64,000 bases of DNA from Tyzzerella sp. (GCA_017465565.1 JAFTWA010000034.1:1-64000); one strand, 5' to 3'; counted from the first letter of the stretch, positions 1 to 7,635 are shown. Numbers and translations are program-made. The notes: generated by a model from the sequence alone, not told the origin.

Positions 1-190
1 AAAAAAGGTGTTTTTCATCCGTATAACAATGAAAATATTGTATAAAGAAAATATTATAGAAGCTTTGTAAGGTTATTTCCCAAAATCATTATGATTTCTA
101 ACTCCTACCGTTTGCAGAACACCCGCTTCTGTGATTTTCTTCATAATGAAAATTTAAGAAATTCTTTTGTAACATTTTTGTCACATCTTT

Positions 191-219
191 TTGACATTGA
201 TTATGTCGTATGTTAGAAT
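191..219 (+). promoter_or_regulatory. Promoter of the TPR/ATPase gene
   Basis: A consensus -35 TTGACA (191-196) and -10 TAGAAT (214-219) are separated by 17 bp and sit about 50 bp before the first gene. The upstream 190 bases are AT-rich and show no gene or convincing RNA structure. Confidence 0.7.
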
Positions 220-269
220 AAAACAAATACGAACTTTTTTAATATGCGTATATTTATGAGGTGAAAACA

Positions 270-2570
270 GTGGATAAACACGAATATCGTTTGAAAACAG
301 AACAGATGCTCCAATATGCAGGCAAAAAATCATATAAAGAAGCAATGGATATTGCGGACAGCATCGATTGGAAAAAGGTGAAGAATACATCTGTGCTTTG
401 TGCAGTGAGCGAGATTTACGAAGCAAATGGTGAATATGAGAAGGGCAGAGATATTCTGTTAATGGCTTACGAACGTTCATCAGACAGCAGAAAGATTATT
501 TACCGCTTGGGTACTCTTGCTTTAAAAATGGATGATGTAAAAGAGGCGATGGAATGCTACAAAGAATTCGTTGAGGTAGCACCAAAGGACCCAAATAAAT
601 TCATTTTGAAGTACAAAATCTTAAGAGCGAAAAAAGCGTCTTTAGAAGAACAGATTGAGACTCTGGAAGAATTTAAGAAAGCAGAATATGTAGAAAAATG
701 GGCATTTGAGCTTGCAAAACGCTATCAGGAAGCGGGCATGATCTCAGAATGTCTGGAGGAATGTGACGATTTAATTCTCTGGTTCAGCGAAGGTAAATTT
801 ATTCGCAAGGCAATGGAATTAAAGATGCAGTATAAACCACTTACTCCGCTGCAGAGAGAGAAATATGAGAATCTCAAAGGTTTTACTGCTCCAAAACAAC
901 AGCCTGCGACGGAAGAGGTTGCGGAAGAACTTGTGGCAGAGGTGCCAGTGGCAGCACAGCCGGTTGCAGAGGCAGTTGTTGCAGAAGAGCCTGTGGCAGA
1001 GGAACCAGCAGAGACAGAACCGGTAGTTGAAGAACCTATAGCAGAGGAACCAGTGGCAGCACAGCCAACTGTTGAAGAGGCTGCTGACGAGCCAGCAGTG
1101 GAAGAAGCAAAACCTTCACTCAGCATCGAAGAGATGGTGCTTGACTGGCAGGAGCAGCAAAAAGAAAATGCCCAAATGATTCAGGCAGAGCTTGAAAGGG
1201 TGGAAGCGGAAAAGGCTGCACAGCAGGAAGAACAGGCAGAAGCTGTAGAAGAAAGCCAGGAATCAATCCTTCCGGATGATATCCGCAAGTTAATGGAGGA
1301 ATTGGAAGCTGAGTCGGCAGATATTGAAGCTCAGAAAACAAGAACTGTAGAAGAAATTGAAGCGGAAACGGAGCCAGAAGAAGTTCCTTTTGGTGAGGAA
1401 GATAATAGACCGTTGTTACAAAAGGTAGTGGAACAGCTTGCTGCATTAGATGTGAAGATTGATATGCCAGGCAAAGAGAACGAAGAGCCAGTACAGGAAG
1501 TTCAGGTTCCAGAGGATGAAGAACCTATTTTTGAGCAAGAAAGCTTTGAAAAGGCTATGTCAGAAGCAATTGAAAAGATTGACCTCATGGAAGAATCCGA
1601 AGGAATTAAGCTTGGAGACACTCAATCCGTTGCTCTTTCTGCCAAAGCATTGGCGAGCGCTGCAAAAGTGGAAGTGCCACAGGAAGATGTTGCAGAAGTG
1701 GTTACGCCAGCTGTGACAGCACCAGAATATAAGAGTGTAGGACAGGACACAGGATTTATTGTACAAGGAAAATACGATCTGGAAGCACAGAGCGAGATTG
1801 GTCTCAGGGCAGGACTTACAGAGGAACAAAAGAAATTGTTCTCATACTTCGTTCCAGTTCATGGAATGAGCGAGCAGCTTGTACAGGTTCTTCAAAATGA
1901 TAAGAAATGTAAAGCGAGATACGGAACATCAAGAATCGGTAATATTTTGATTATTGGTAGAAAGGGTTCTGGAAAGACAGTTCTCGCAGTTGACCTTGTG
2001 AAAGCAATTCAAAAGGCAAGAAAAATGAAGCAGGGAAAGGTTGCGATTGTAACAGCCGCTTCATTAAATAAAAAAGATGTTGCAGAAATCATAGAAAAGC
2101 TTCATGGCGGGGCAATCATTATCGAAGCAGCATCAAAATTGAATCGCAGAACCGTTGAAGATTTATGCGAAGCAATGGAAGGCCAGACAGGTGAGCTTCT
2201 TGTGGTATTGGAAGATGAGAGAAAACCACTTGCGAAGCTGCTTGATGTTTATCCAAATTTCGCAAAGAAATTTACTTCACAGATTGAGCTTCCTGTATTT
2301 ATCAACGATGAGCTTGTAACATTTGGACAAACCTATGCAAAAGAAAATGGCTACAAGATTGATGAAATGGGAATCCTTGCACTTTACAGCCGCATCGACA
2401 TGTTACAAAGAGAAGAAAAAGTTGTAACTGTTGCAGATGTAAAAGAGGTTGTAGATGAAGCCATTGAAAATGCAAACAGAGCAAGTGTGAAGAAGTTCAT
2501 GAAGAAGGTATTAGGTAAAAATAAAGACGATTCAGAGCGTGTTATTTTGACAGAAGACGATTTTAAATAA
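270..2570 (+). CDS. TPR-repeat protein with a C-terminal P-loop ATPase domain
   Basis: This protein of about 766 residues has three parts. Residues 1-200 are helical and TPR-like. Residues about 210-450 are an acidic, low-complexity linker rich in Val, Ala, Glu and Pro (repeated EEPVAEEP-type units). The last 250 residues hold a P-loop ATPase with Walker A GRKGSGKT at about 563-570 and a Walker-B-like LLVVLEDE near 643-650. GTG at 270 is preferred over GTG at 261, because the GAGGTG Shine-Dalgarno (257-262) is correctly spaced only for 270. There is no signal peptide or membrane segment, so it should be cytoplasmic. The ATPase resembles AAA proteins of unknown partner. A hairpin follows before trmB. 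Domain layout is well supported; the biological role is unknown. Confidence 0.85.
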   Translation: MDKHEYRLKTEQMLQYAGKKSYKEAMDIADSIDWKKVKNTSVLCAVSEIYEANGEYEKGRDILLMAYERSSDSRKIIYRLGTLALKMDDVKEAMECYKEFVEVAPKDPNKFILKYKILRAKKASLEEQIETLEEFKKAEYVEKWAFELAKRYQEAGMISECLEECDDLILWFSEGKFIRKAMELKMQYKPLTPLQREKYENLKGFTAPKQQPATEEVAEELVAEVPVAAQPVAEAVVAEEPVAEEPAETEPVVEEPIAEEPVAAQPTVEEAADEPAVEEAKPSLSIEEMVLDWQEQQKENAQMIQAELERVEAEKAAQQEEQAEAVEESQESILPDDIRKLMEELEAESADIEAQKTRTVEEIEAETEPEEVPFGEEDNRPLLQKVVEQLAALDVKIDMPGKENEEPVQEVQVPEDEEPIFEQESFEKAMSEAIEKIDLMEESEGIKLGDTQSVALSAKALASAAKVEVPQEDVAEVVTPAVTAPEYKSVGQDTGFIVQGKYDLEAQSEIGLRAGLTEEQKKLFSYFVPVHGMSEQLVQVLQNDKKCKARYGTSRIGNILIIGRKGSGKTVLAVDLVKAIQKARKMKQGKVAIVTAASLNKKDVAEIIEKLHGGAIIIEAASKLNRRTVEDLCEAMEGQTGELLVVLEDERKPLAKLLDVYPNFAKKFTSQIELPVFINDELVTFGQTYAKENGYKIDEMGILALYSRIDMLQREEKVVTVADVKEVVDEAIENANRASVKKFMKKVLGKNKDDSERVILTEDDFK

Positions 2571-2578
2571 GAAAAGAG

Positions 2579-2607
2579 AAAGGAAGTCTCGTATGGGGAC
2601 TTCCTTT
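2579..2607 (+). terminator. Hairpin between the TPR/ATPase gene and trmB
   Basis: Ten-base perfect arms AAAGGAAGTC and GACTTCCTTT flank a 9-base loop, just after the stop codon. The T tract is short, so it may be a leaky terminator or an RNA-processing site. Confidence 0.6.
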
Positions 2608-2631
2608 CGCATGAAATGAGGCAGAGAAAAT

Positions 2632-3282
2632 ATGAGATTAAGAAATATACCAGGTGCAGACGACGTGATTCAAGCGCATCCGATTGCAATCAAAAATGAA
2701 AAAGAGCAGAGAGGAAAATGGAATACGATTTTCGGAAATGACAATCCAATTCATATAGAGATTGGAATGGGAAAAGGCCAGTTCCTCCTGACACTTGCAA
2801 AGCAGAATCCAGATATCAACTATATTGGAATCGAACGTTATTCAGCGGTGCTTCTGCGGGCGTTAGAAAAGTTTGATACAGAAGAATATTGTGAGCTTAA
2901 AAATATTCGATTTATTTGTATGAATGCGCTTGAACTTTCGGAGGTATTTGCATATGGAGAGGTGAAGAAGATTTATCTAAACTTCTCGGACCCATGGCCA
3001 AAGGCAAGACATGCGCGAAGAAGACTTACATCCACACAATTTTTTGCCCAATATGATAAGGTTCTTGTGGACGCAGGCGTGGTTGAATTCAAGACTGACA
3101 ACCGCCCGCTTTTCGAATTTTCATTAGAGCAGGTGGAAGAGGCAGGCTGGAAACTGCTGGCCCACACATTTGATTTGCATCATGACGAGGAAATGAATGC
3201 AGGAAATGTCATGACAGAGTATGAAGAAAAATTTTCAAGTATGGGAAATCCAATTCATAAATTGATTGCAACCAGGAAATAA
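2632..3282 (+). CDS. trmB: tRNA (guanine-N7-)-methyltransferase
   Basis: TrmB makes m7G46 in tRNA using S-adenosylmethionine. The 216-residue length is normal for the monomeric bacterial family. The SAM-binding strand and glycine-rich loop are visible (IEIGMGKGQF, about residues 43-52), followed by IGIERY. The family signature NFSDPWPKARHARRRL is near residues 117-132. The protein starts MRLRNIPGAD, the usual N terminus of this family in clostridia. It lies 61 bp after the TPR/ATPase gene, separated by a hairpin. The assignment is firm. Confidence 0.96.
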   Translation: MRLRNIPGADDVIQAHPIAIKNEKEQRGKWNTIFGNDNPIHIEIGMGKGQFLLTLAKQNPDINYIGIERYSAVLLRALEKFDTEEYCELKNIRFICMNALELSEVFAYGEVKKIYLNFSDPWPKARHARRRLTSTQFFAQYDKVLVDAGVVEFKTDNRPLFEFSLEQVEEAGWKLLAHTFDLHHDEEMNAGNVMTEYEEKFSSMGNPIHKLIATRK

Positions 3283-3333
3283 TCTTTAAGAGGAGCATAT
3301 TTTAAATAATAAGAAGATAAAGGATGTGTGCAG

Positions 3334-3456
3334 ATGAAGCGCAGACGTAATTTGTTTTATGCTCATAAGGGTTATCGACGTGCCATGAAGAAATTTCGGA
3401 AATCATTTTTTGAGGTGTTTGAAATTCTAAACAAGCCTTGTGGAAAAAAGTGTTGA
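3334..3456 (+). CDS. Possible 40-residue basic peptide
   Basis: A short open frame of 40 codons starts with ATG 14 bases after an AAAGGATG ribosome-binding-like site. The product is rich in Arg, Lys and Phe (begins MKRRRNLFYA) and ends with Cys-Gly-Lys-Lys-Cys. It sits alone in the 350-base gap between trmB and the YitT gene. Nothing about its function is recognised, and it could be a chance frame. The rest of the gap holds an AT-rich stretch and a terminator at 3563-3588. Confidence 0.3.
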   Translation: MKRRRNLFYAHKGYRRAMKKFRKSFFEVFEILNKPCGKKC

Positions 3457-3562
3457 TTTTCAAACTGTAAAGTGTTAAATTATATTTAACAGATAATTGA
3501 AAAGGAACCGATTGATATGTTTTGGAAAAATCATGTGATGTTTCAAAATGAAGATAGAATTT

Positions 3563-3588
3563 AAGCAAGTCGTTTGACTTGCTTTTTT
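3563..3588 (+). terminator. Rho-independent terminator
   Basis: Arms AAGCAAGTC and GACTTGCTT with loop GTTT are followed by a run of T. It ends the trmB region transcript. Confidence 0.85.
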
Positions 3589-3634
3589 AATGCTCTTTAG
3601 TGTGGTAAATCGGTAGCAAGAGAAAGGTGATTCG

Positions 3635-4534
3635 ATGAAAGCGAAGTATAAGGAAGAACTAAAAAATATTTTTAATCCTAAGAAACTTTTCATGGTAATC
3701 TTGGGGAATACCATTTATAGCTTAGGAGTTGTAGCGTTTATTTTGCCCTTGGGCCTGATTACGGGAGGAACAACGGGACTCGGCTTGATTGCCAATCACT
3801 ATTTTAATATTCCAATTGAAGTGTTTGCAGCAATATTTAATGTGCTGATGTTTGTAATAGCCTGGTTCACACTCGGCACCTCTTTTGCATTTACAACTAT
3901 GATAAGTACATTCTATTATCCAACTATTCTGGCTGTGCTTCAGAAAGTGGAGGCGCTAAAAACACTTACAACAGATTTAATGCTTGCAACAATCTGTGCA
4001 GGGCTACTGATTGGGTTTGGTATTGGAATTGTTATTCGTGCAGGTGCTTCTACAGGGGGTGTGGATATTCCACCACTTGTTTTAAATAAGAAACTTGGAA
4101 TTCCGATTTCGGTCGGTCTATATGCATGTGATTTTGCGATTTTGATTGGACAGATGTTTTTCCGTGACCACGAAAGAACGCTATATGGAATTTTACTGGT
4201 TCTTGTTTATACAGTTGTAATGGACAAGGTACTGTTAAGTGGTAAGAGCAAGGTCGAAGTGAAAATTATTAGTAAATATCATGAACAAATTAATAAGGCA
4301 ATTCAAGAGAAAGTGGATCGAGGCACTACCTTCTTAAAAATTGAAACAGGATATCTTCGAGAAGATACAAAAGCGCTTATGACCGTGGTTTCCAATCGTG
4401 AGCTGCCGAAACTCAATCAAATTGTAATGGATATTGATCCCAAGGCATTCATGGTGATTAATGAAGCGAAGGAAGTAATGGGGCAAGGATTTACAACACA
4501 TAAGAATCATGTTGCTCCAAATGAAAAAAAATAA
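3635..4534 (+). CDS. YitT family membrane protein with C-terminal DUF2179 domain
   Basis: This is a 299-residue integral membrane protein. About five or six hydrophobic segments fill residues 15-200, including a glycine/threonine-rich LITGGTTGLGLI stretch. A soluble C-terminal domain of about 80 residues follows (KVEVKIISKYHEQINKAIQE onward), as in YitT/DUF2179 proteins. The family is common in Firmicutes and its substrate is not established. AAAGG precedes the ATG with normal spacing. It is monocistronic, between a terminator upstream and the tRNA-Lys promoter downstream. Confidence 0.9.
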   Translation: MKAKYKEELKNIFNPKKLFMVILGNTIYSLGVVAFILPLGLITGGTTGLGLIANHYFNIPIEVFAAIFNVLMFVIAWFTLGTSFAFTTMISTFYYPTILAVLQKVEALKTLTTDLMLATICAGLLIGFGIGIVIRAGASTGGVDIPPLVLNKKLGIPISVGLYACDFAILIGQMFFRDHERTLYGILLVLVYTVVMDKVLLSGKSKVEVKIISKYHEQINKAIQEKVDRGTTFLKIETGYLREDTKALMTVVSNRELPKLNQIVMDIDPKAFMVINEAKEVMGQGFTTHKNHVAPNEKK

Positions 4535-4542
4535 AAAAGTAC

Positions 4543-4571
4543 TTGCATTTTGTCCCAAGGCGTTATATAAT
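4543..4571 (+). promoter_or_regulatory. Promoter of tRNA-Lys
   Basis: TTGCAT (4543-4548) and TATAAT (4566-4571) with a 17-bp spacer place initiation about 15 bases before the mature tRNA 5' end. Confidence 0.7.
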
Positions 4572-4594
4572 AAACCTTGCGTTATGAAATGCAC

Positions 4595-4667
4595 GCGCGA
4601 TTAGCTCAGTTGGTAGAGCACCTGACTCTTAATCAGGGTGTCCAGGGTTCGAGCCCCTGATCGCGCA
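4595..4667 (+). tRNA. tRNA-Lys (anticodon CTT)
   Basis: A 73-base cloverleaf is visible. The acceptor arms are GCGCGAT (4595-4601) and ATCGCGC (4660-4666). The D arm contains TAGCTCAGTTGGTAGAGCA. The anticodon stem CCTGA/TCAGG encloses the loop CTCTTAA with anticodon CTT, and the T arm holds GGTTCGA. CCA is not encoded. The last 43 bases are repeated exactly at 7591-7633, so this tRNA gene is the integration site of the adjoining element, and the gene is left intact. Confidence 0.97.
4625..4667 (+). repeat. attL (3' part of tRNA-Lys)
   Basis: These 43 bases run from the anticodon loop to the tRNA 3' end and match attR at 7591-7633 without a mismatch. This is the usual geometry for tyrosine-recombinase integration into a tRNA gene. 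Confidence 0.93.
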
Positions 4668-4669
4668 CT

Positions 4670-4703
4670 AGCCTTGAAATCATTGGATTTTAGGGCTTTT
4701 TTT
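4670..4703 (+). terminator. Terminator just inside the element, serving tRNA-Lys
   Basis: Arms AGCCTTGAAATC and GATTTTAGGGCT (paired with G-U wobbles) enclose ATTG and are followed by seven T. It is element DNA, yet it closely resembles the chromosomal terminator displaced to 7636-7670, so the interrupted tRNA keeps a terminator. Confidence 0.8.
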
Positions 4704-4730
4704 ATGCCCATTTTATGACTACTTTTTTCG

Positions 4731-5621
4731 TCAAGAAATGAGCACTTTATCTAGGTGTGATATTGATGTTTTTGTCGCTATAATTTGCTGTGCAAAGTGT
4801 AAATAGCGTTGCGTTGTTTCTACGTCCTCATGCCCCATGAGAAGCATAAGAGCGTATATGTCAACCTTGCCATGTTGTTCATATTGATTGATACAGTAGT
4901 TAGTAGCAAAGTTGTGACGTAGTTTGTGTGATGAAAACGGAAATGGTAATTGTATAGCAATCTTGCGCATGAAGAGTTTCACTGCATTAGTTGTTAGAGA
5001 ATCCCCATGACGTGCAACAAGGAAATACTCTGATTGATACGGACACAAATTATTATACAGTGTCATATAGTGTTTTGTAATTTTGCCGAATGGTACAACT
5101 CGTTCTTTGTTACCTTTTCCACATATCTTCATAGTGCATGATTGAAAATTAATCTCTGCACGAAGTAGGGTGCAAACCTCGTTTTGTCTTAGTCCTGAAT
5201 CGAGCATCAGAGCAATTATGCAACAATTTCGAACACGTAGCCATTCTTCCTCGGCATGTACCATGTTGAATATCTGCACAATTTCATCATCCGTGTATAT
5301 ATGCAACACTTTCTTTGGTGTTTTTGGTACTTTGATTTTATCAGCCTGAACACAAATCTCATATTCTTCCTCAATCCATTTCAGAAAGATTTTGATATGT
5401 CGAATGTATGTTGATACCGTAGCACGCGATAACGTACGTTTTAGGAGCGTATTTATATAACCATTGACCAAGTCACGATTCAGAGCAGAAATATTCAAAT
5501 CTGAGCCAATATGAGCCACAAACGGCTTAATAAACGACACATAGCAATCGATAGACTTTTCAGCCAATCCCTGAATCTGTCGAGAGAATATGAAGTTGTC
5601 AAAAGCAAGTTGTAGCGTCAT
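4731..5621 (-). CDS. Tyrosine recombinase (integrase)
   Basis: This 296-residue phage-type integrase should recombine the attL/attR sites in tRNA-Lys. It has an N-terminal SAM-like core-binding domain (about 1-95) and a catalytic domain. The catalytic set is complete: Arg145 in SGLRQNE, a Lys in the KGNKERVVPF hairpin, His232-x-x-Arg235 in SHKLRHNFAT, His264 in LMGHED, and Tyr273 in QRYLHF. The start has a GAAAGGA ribosome site, and the gene lies 12 bp after rep, so the two are probably one transcript. It lies next to attL and reads toward the tRNA. Closest in shape to XerC/XerD-like and small-element integrases. Confidence 0.93.
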   Translation of the reverse strand: MTLQLAFDNFIFSRQIQGLAEKSIDCYVSFIKPFVAHIGSDLNISALNRDLVNGYINTLLKRTLSRATVSTYIRHIKIFLKWIEEEYEICVQADKIKVPKTPKKVLHIYTDDEIVQIFNMVHAEEEWLRVRNCCIIALMLDSGLRQNEVCTLLRAEINFQSCTMKICGKGNKERVVPFGKITKHYMTLYNNLCPYQSEYFLVARHGDSLTTNAVKLFMRKIAIQLPFPFSSHKLRHNFATNYCINQYEQHGKVDIYALMLLMGHEDVETTQRYLHFAQQIIATKTSISHLDKVLIS

Positions 5622-5633
5622 ATCTTATCCTTT

Positions 5634-6395
5634 CTAGAGCAATTTCAAATACTCTGTGTAATCGTCTTTATCTAAATCAAAGGTCTTTATTTTGCAATAG
5701 CCTTCAGGGTGTTCATAATCCCAATCACAAAGCAGTTCGGCACGACCTCGATATAATTCTTCAGCACTTTGCAAGCCTTTAGATGCATAGTATAAATGGC
5801 ATCCTAACTCTTTCACATTCTTATCCATTTCTTTCGTGATGTACTTTGTGATGTAACTAGAAACACGGTCTTTATCTTTCACAACACCAAGACTAATATA
5901 TCCAAATCGTTGCTCATAGGCTTTCCAACCTAGATACCCATTATCGTTTATGTACAAATCAGATTCAGTCAGACCTTGAAACAATCCGTGCATATGCCAT
6001 GCTCCGTCTTTGTGTAGTTCAGGAATGAGTATATATTTGACCTTTTTATCAGCATCACGTCTACGGTTGAAGTTGTGTAGAAATTCCGATAAATCACGAT
6101 AATACACTTTCAAATCATAGCGATTATATTTTTCCTGATTGATAGTCAATGTGACGAAATAACTCCATGGATTGCATAAAGCAAGTTCATTTATGCGAGT
6201 TTTAGCACGTACGATATTGTTAGACAATTTCTCGGTATTTACAGTATTCTTTTTTGAATATTCAATCAGTTTGTCCTCTTCCAAACCTGATACACGACAA
6301 GCCGAGAGATTCACGACTTTTAATCTAGAATCACCGAGTTGTTTAACAATTGTTATATCTTCTTGGTAGAGAAAATGTTGTCCTAGGCTACCCAT
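5634..6395 (-). CDS. rep: HUH-endonuclease replication initiation protein (microvirus Rep-like)
   Basis: This 253-residue protein should nick a double-strand origin and start rolling-circle replication. Three Rep motifs are visible in order. Motif I is FVTLT at about 80-84. The HUH motif is WHMHG at 133-137 (His134, His136). The tyrosine motif YITKYITKEM follows, with Tyr181, Lys184 and Tyr185. The last pattern is typical of Microviridae and related small-phage or plasmid Reps, rather than of conjugative relaxases. A GAGGTG site precedes the ATG. Just downstream on the same strand is int. No capsid gene accompanies it, so a plasmid-like or satellite identity fits better than a complete phage. 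Confidence 0.88.
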   Translation of the reverse strand: MGSLGQHFLYQEDITIVKQLGDSRLKVVNLSACRVSGLEEDKLIEYSKKNTVNTEKLSNNIVRAKTRINELALCNPWSYFVTLTINQEKYNRYDLKVYYRDLSEFLHNFNRRRDADKKVKYILIPELHKDGAWHMHGLFQGLTESDLYINDNGYLGWKAYEQRFGYISLGVVKDKDRVSSYITKYITKEMDKNVKELGCHLYYASKGLQSAEELYRGRAELLCDWDYEHPEGYCKIKTFDLDKDDYTEYLKLL

Positions 6396-6699
6396 TCAAT
6401 GCACCTCATAATCTACAAGTTAGCAAGTTTGTCCCGAAAAATGATACTATGTCAAGTATAGGAGAACCTCTAGTCTATTGAGTGTGAGAAGTGCTCTCCC
6501 CAGTGGGGAGAGCCACTATCCCCACCACACACCAACTACACACCAGCATATCGAAACCACCATGTTACATGGGTAATCAAAGCACGCGTCATTATTTGTT
6601 GGCTAATCTAGTCTTTCTTCGCGCAGCTTAATTTGTTGGCTACATTAGTCGGTGTATTAGTAGTCATGCTCGCCCAAAGGGCACCCGAGCATAAGCAAG
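6396..6699. other. Intergenic region with candidate replication origin
   Basis: No gene is seen in these 304 bases. They hold a 9-bp perfect inverted repeat, GCTCTCCCC/GGGGAGAGC (6493-6501 and 6505-6513, loop AGT), in a C-rich surround. They also hold two 12-bp direct repeats ATTTGTTGGCTA at 6594-6605 and 6631-6642, each followed by a similar TAGTC sequence. A Rep-binding or nicking role is inferred from the position directly upstream of rep; the hairpin could instead end the leftward 77-aa gene transcript. Confidence 0.5.
6493..6513 (-). repeat. Strong GC-rich inverted repeat upstream of rep
   Basis: Perfect 9-bp arms with a 3-base loop, in an otherwise AT-rich element. It has no T tract on the plus strand. 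Either a double-strand-origin hairpin or a terminator is possible. Confidence 0.6.
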
Positions 6700-6933
6700 T
6701 TATTTGTTGCTAAAAAGCGTAGCATAACGGCTTACAATTTCATCACATAAAGCATCTTCAAACCATTCGAGGAACTCTGCAAAAAAGAATGCACAATCAT
6801 AATCACCGAGTGATTCCTTAAGTTTCCTAAAAGTCTGATATTGCAATGCAAGTTCTTGATATTCCATATTTTGCAAATACTGTTTGAATCGTTCGCCATG
6901 GATTTGTACCCATGAAATATTAGTTGTTACCAT
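6700..6933 (-). CDS. 77-residue element protein of unknown function
   Basis: A longer frame begins at 7080, but the ATG at 6933 has a good AAAGGAGTG ribosome site 6-7 bases upstream. The upstream extension looks like translated regulatory DNA, so 6933 is chosen. The product (MVTTNISWVQIHGERFKQYL at its start) is helical, aromatic-rich and acidic at its C terminus, with no known motif, signal or membrane segment. It is the first gene of the leftward set and divergent from the HTH regulator. It could be a replication accessory or control protein; this is a guess from position only. Confidence 0.6.
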   Translation of the reverse strand: MVTTNISWVQIHGERFKQYLQNMEYQELALQYQTFRKLKESLGDYDCAFFFAEFLEWFEDALCDEIVSRYATLFSNK

Positions 6934-6950
6934 AAAATCACTCCTTTTGT

Positions 6951-6973
6951 TTGTTCTATTGATTGTAGAACAA
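6951..6973. promoter_or_regulatory. Palindrome between the divergent element genes
   Basis: Arms TTGTTCTA and TAGAACAA are perfect reverse complements around TTGATTG. The palindrome lies about 18 bp upstream of the leftward 77-aa gene, a natural operator position for the element's HTH regulator. Confidence 0.45.
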
Positions 6974-7122
6974 TTGTTGAATTTGTTGTTGCAATATGTC
7001 ACGAAAACGTATATAATTGAATATGTCAAATATGGTTGGCGTTCGCATACCATATCGCAGATATAGTATAACATTGTCAATTAGGTGTGTCAACACCAAC
7101 TTGATTGGAAAGGTAGGATTTT

Positions 7123-7524
7123 ATGCTGAATTATACAAAATTATGGTTATTACTTGAAAGCAGAGGAATGAAACGCACAGATTTAAAACAAATCATGTCT
7201 GCCAATACTTTAGCGAAACTAGGCAAAAATGAAATTGTGTCAAGTGCAGTCATTGAGAAAATATGTGGTTTTCTGAATTGTCAGCCAGGAGATATAATGG
7301 AGTACATCAGCGAAGAGCAAATGAGAACGACGGCGGAACAATTAGACAATCTAAATAAAGTCCTTATGCAACAATTACAAGCACAAGGCATTACAGAAGA
7401 ACAGTTCGCAACTATGATGTCACAACTGATGCCAGAAATGGTCAAAAATATCTATCATGGCGAAAAAACTATGGCAGAGATATATGACAAAGTCATTGAG
7501 GATAATTTGCCTAAATCAGAGTAA
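7123..7524 (+). CDS. HTH (Cro/CI-type) regulator of the integrated element
   Basis: This 133-residue protein has an N-terminal compact helix-turn-helix of the short Cro/CI type found in YozG-like regulators. Visible pieces are LESRGMKRTDLKQIMSANTL, then TLAKLGKNEIVSSAVIEKIC and FLNCQPGDIMEYI. The C-terminal half is a helical, Gln/Met-rich tail, possibly a dimerisation segment. It is transcribed away from the other element genes and is followed by its own terminator. It probably keeps the leftward genes quiet in the integrated state; this is inference from gene order. AAAGG precedes the ATG. Confidence 0.85.
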   Translation: MLNYTKLWLLLESRGMKRTDLKQIMSANTLAKLGKNEIVSSAVIEKICGFLNCQPGDIMEYISEEQMRTTAEQLDNLNKVLMQQLQAQGITEEQFATMMSQLMPEMVKNIYHGEKTMAEIYDKVIEDNLPKSE

Positions 7525-7530
7525 AAAAAT

Positions 7531-7567
7531 AGTACCTAAAAGCATATAGCCGATAGGTACTTTTTTT
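7531..7567 (+). terminator. Terminator after the element HTH gene
   Basis: Arms AGTACCTA and TAGGTACT flank a 15-base loop and are followed by seven T. Confidence 0.8.
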
Positions 7568-7590
7568 GTTGTTCCTCATAATGCGTTTTA

Positions 7591-7633
7591 ACTCTTAATC
7601 AGGGTGTCCAGGGTTCGAGCCCCTGATCGCGCA
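7591..7633 (+). repeat. attR (duplicate of the tRNA-Lys 3' part)
   Basis: An exact 43-base copy of 4625-4667. It contains no 5' tRNA half, so it is not a functional tRNA gene. Confidence 0.93.
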
Positions 7634-7635
7634 TA

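Larger units (their letters stand above)
4625..7633 (+). mobile_element. tRNA-Lys-integrated mini-element (int + HUH Rep), 2,966 bp unit
   Basis: Identical 43-bp direct repeats at 4625-4667 and 7591-7633 bound the element, giving a unit of 2,966 bp. Inside are, leftward, a 77-aa protein, a HUH replication initiator and a tyrosine recombinase, and, rightward, an HTH regulator. The rep-upstream gap holds a strong hairpin and short direct repeats that could be an origin. No capsid, relaxase-type mobilisation protein, coupling protein or resistance gene is present. The combination suggests an integrating element that replicates by rolling circle, perhaps a satellite. The integrated state is seen directly; its mobility and helper are inferred. 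Confidence 0.92.

Noticed and set aside
261-269. GTG 261 as start of the first gene
   Set aside because: The only good Shine-Dalgarno (GAGGTG, 257-262) overlaps this codon; GTG 270 is correctly spaced.
725-1126. Minus-strand Ala/Ser/Thr-rich 133-aa frame
   Set aside because: It is the antisense image of the Val/Ala/Glu-rich linker of the TPR/ATPase gene, with no ribosome site of its own.
1459-1716. Plus-strand 85-aa Lys-rich frame inside the first gene
   Set aside because: It is a shifted reading of the acidic coding region; no ribosome site, and the host gene is well supported.
4731-6395. Integrated microvirus (gokushovirus-like) prophage
   Set aside because: The Rep is similar in motif, but no major capsid, pilot or DNA-packaging gene exists in the 2,966 bp, and it carries its own integrase.
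7591-7633. Second tRNA-Lys gene
   Set aside because: Only the 3' 43 bases are present; the D arm and 5' acceptor strand are missing. It is the attR repeat.
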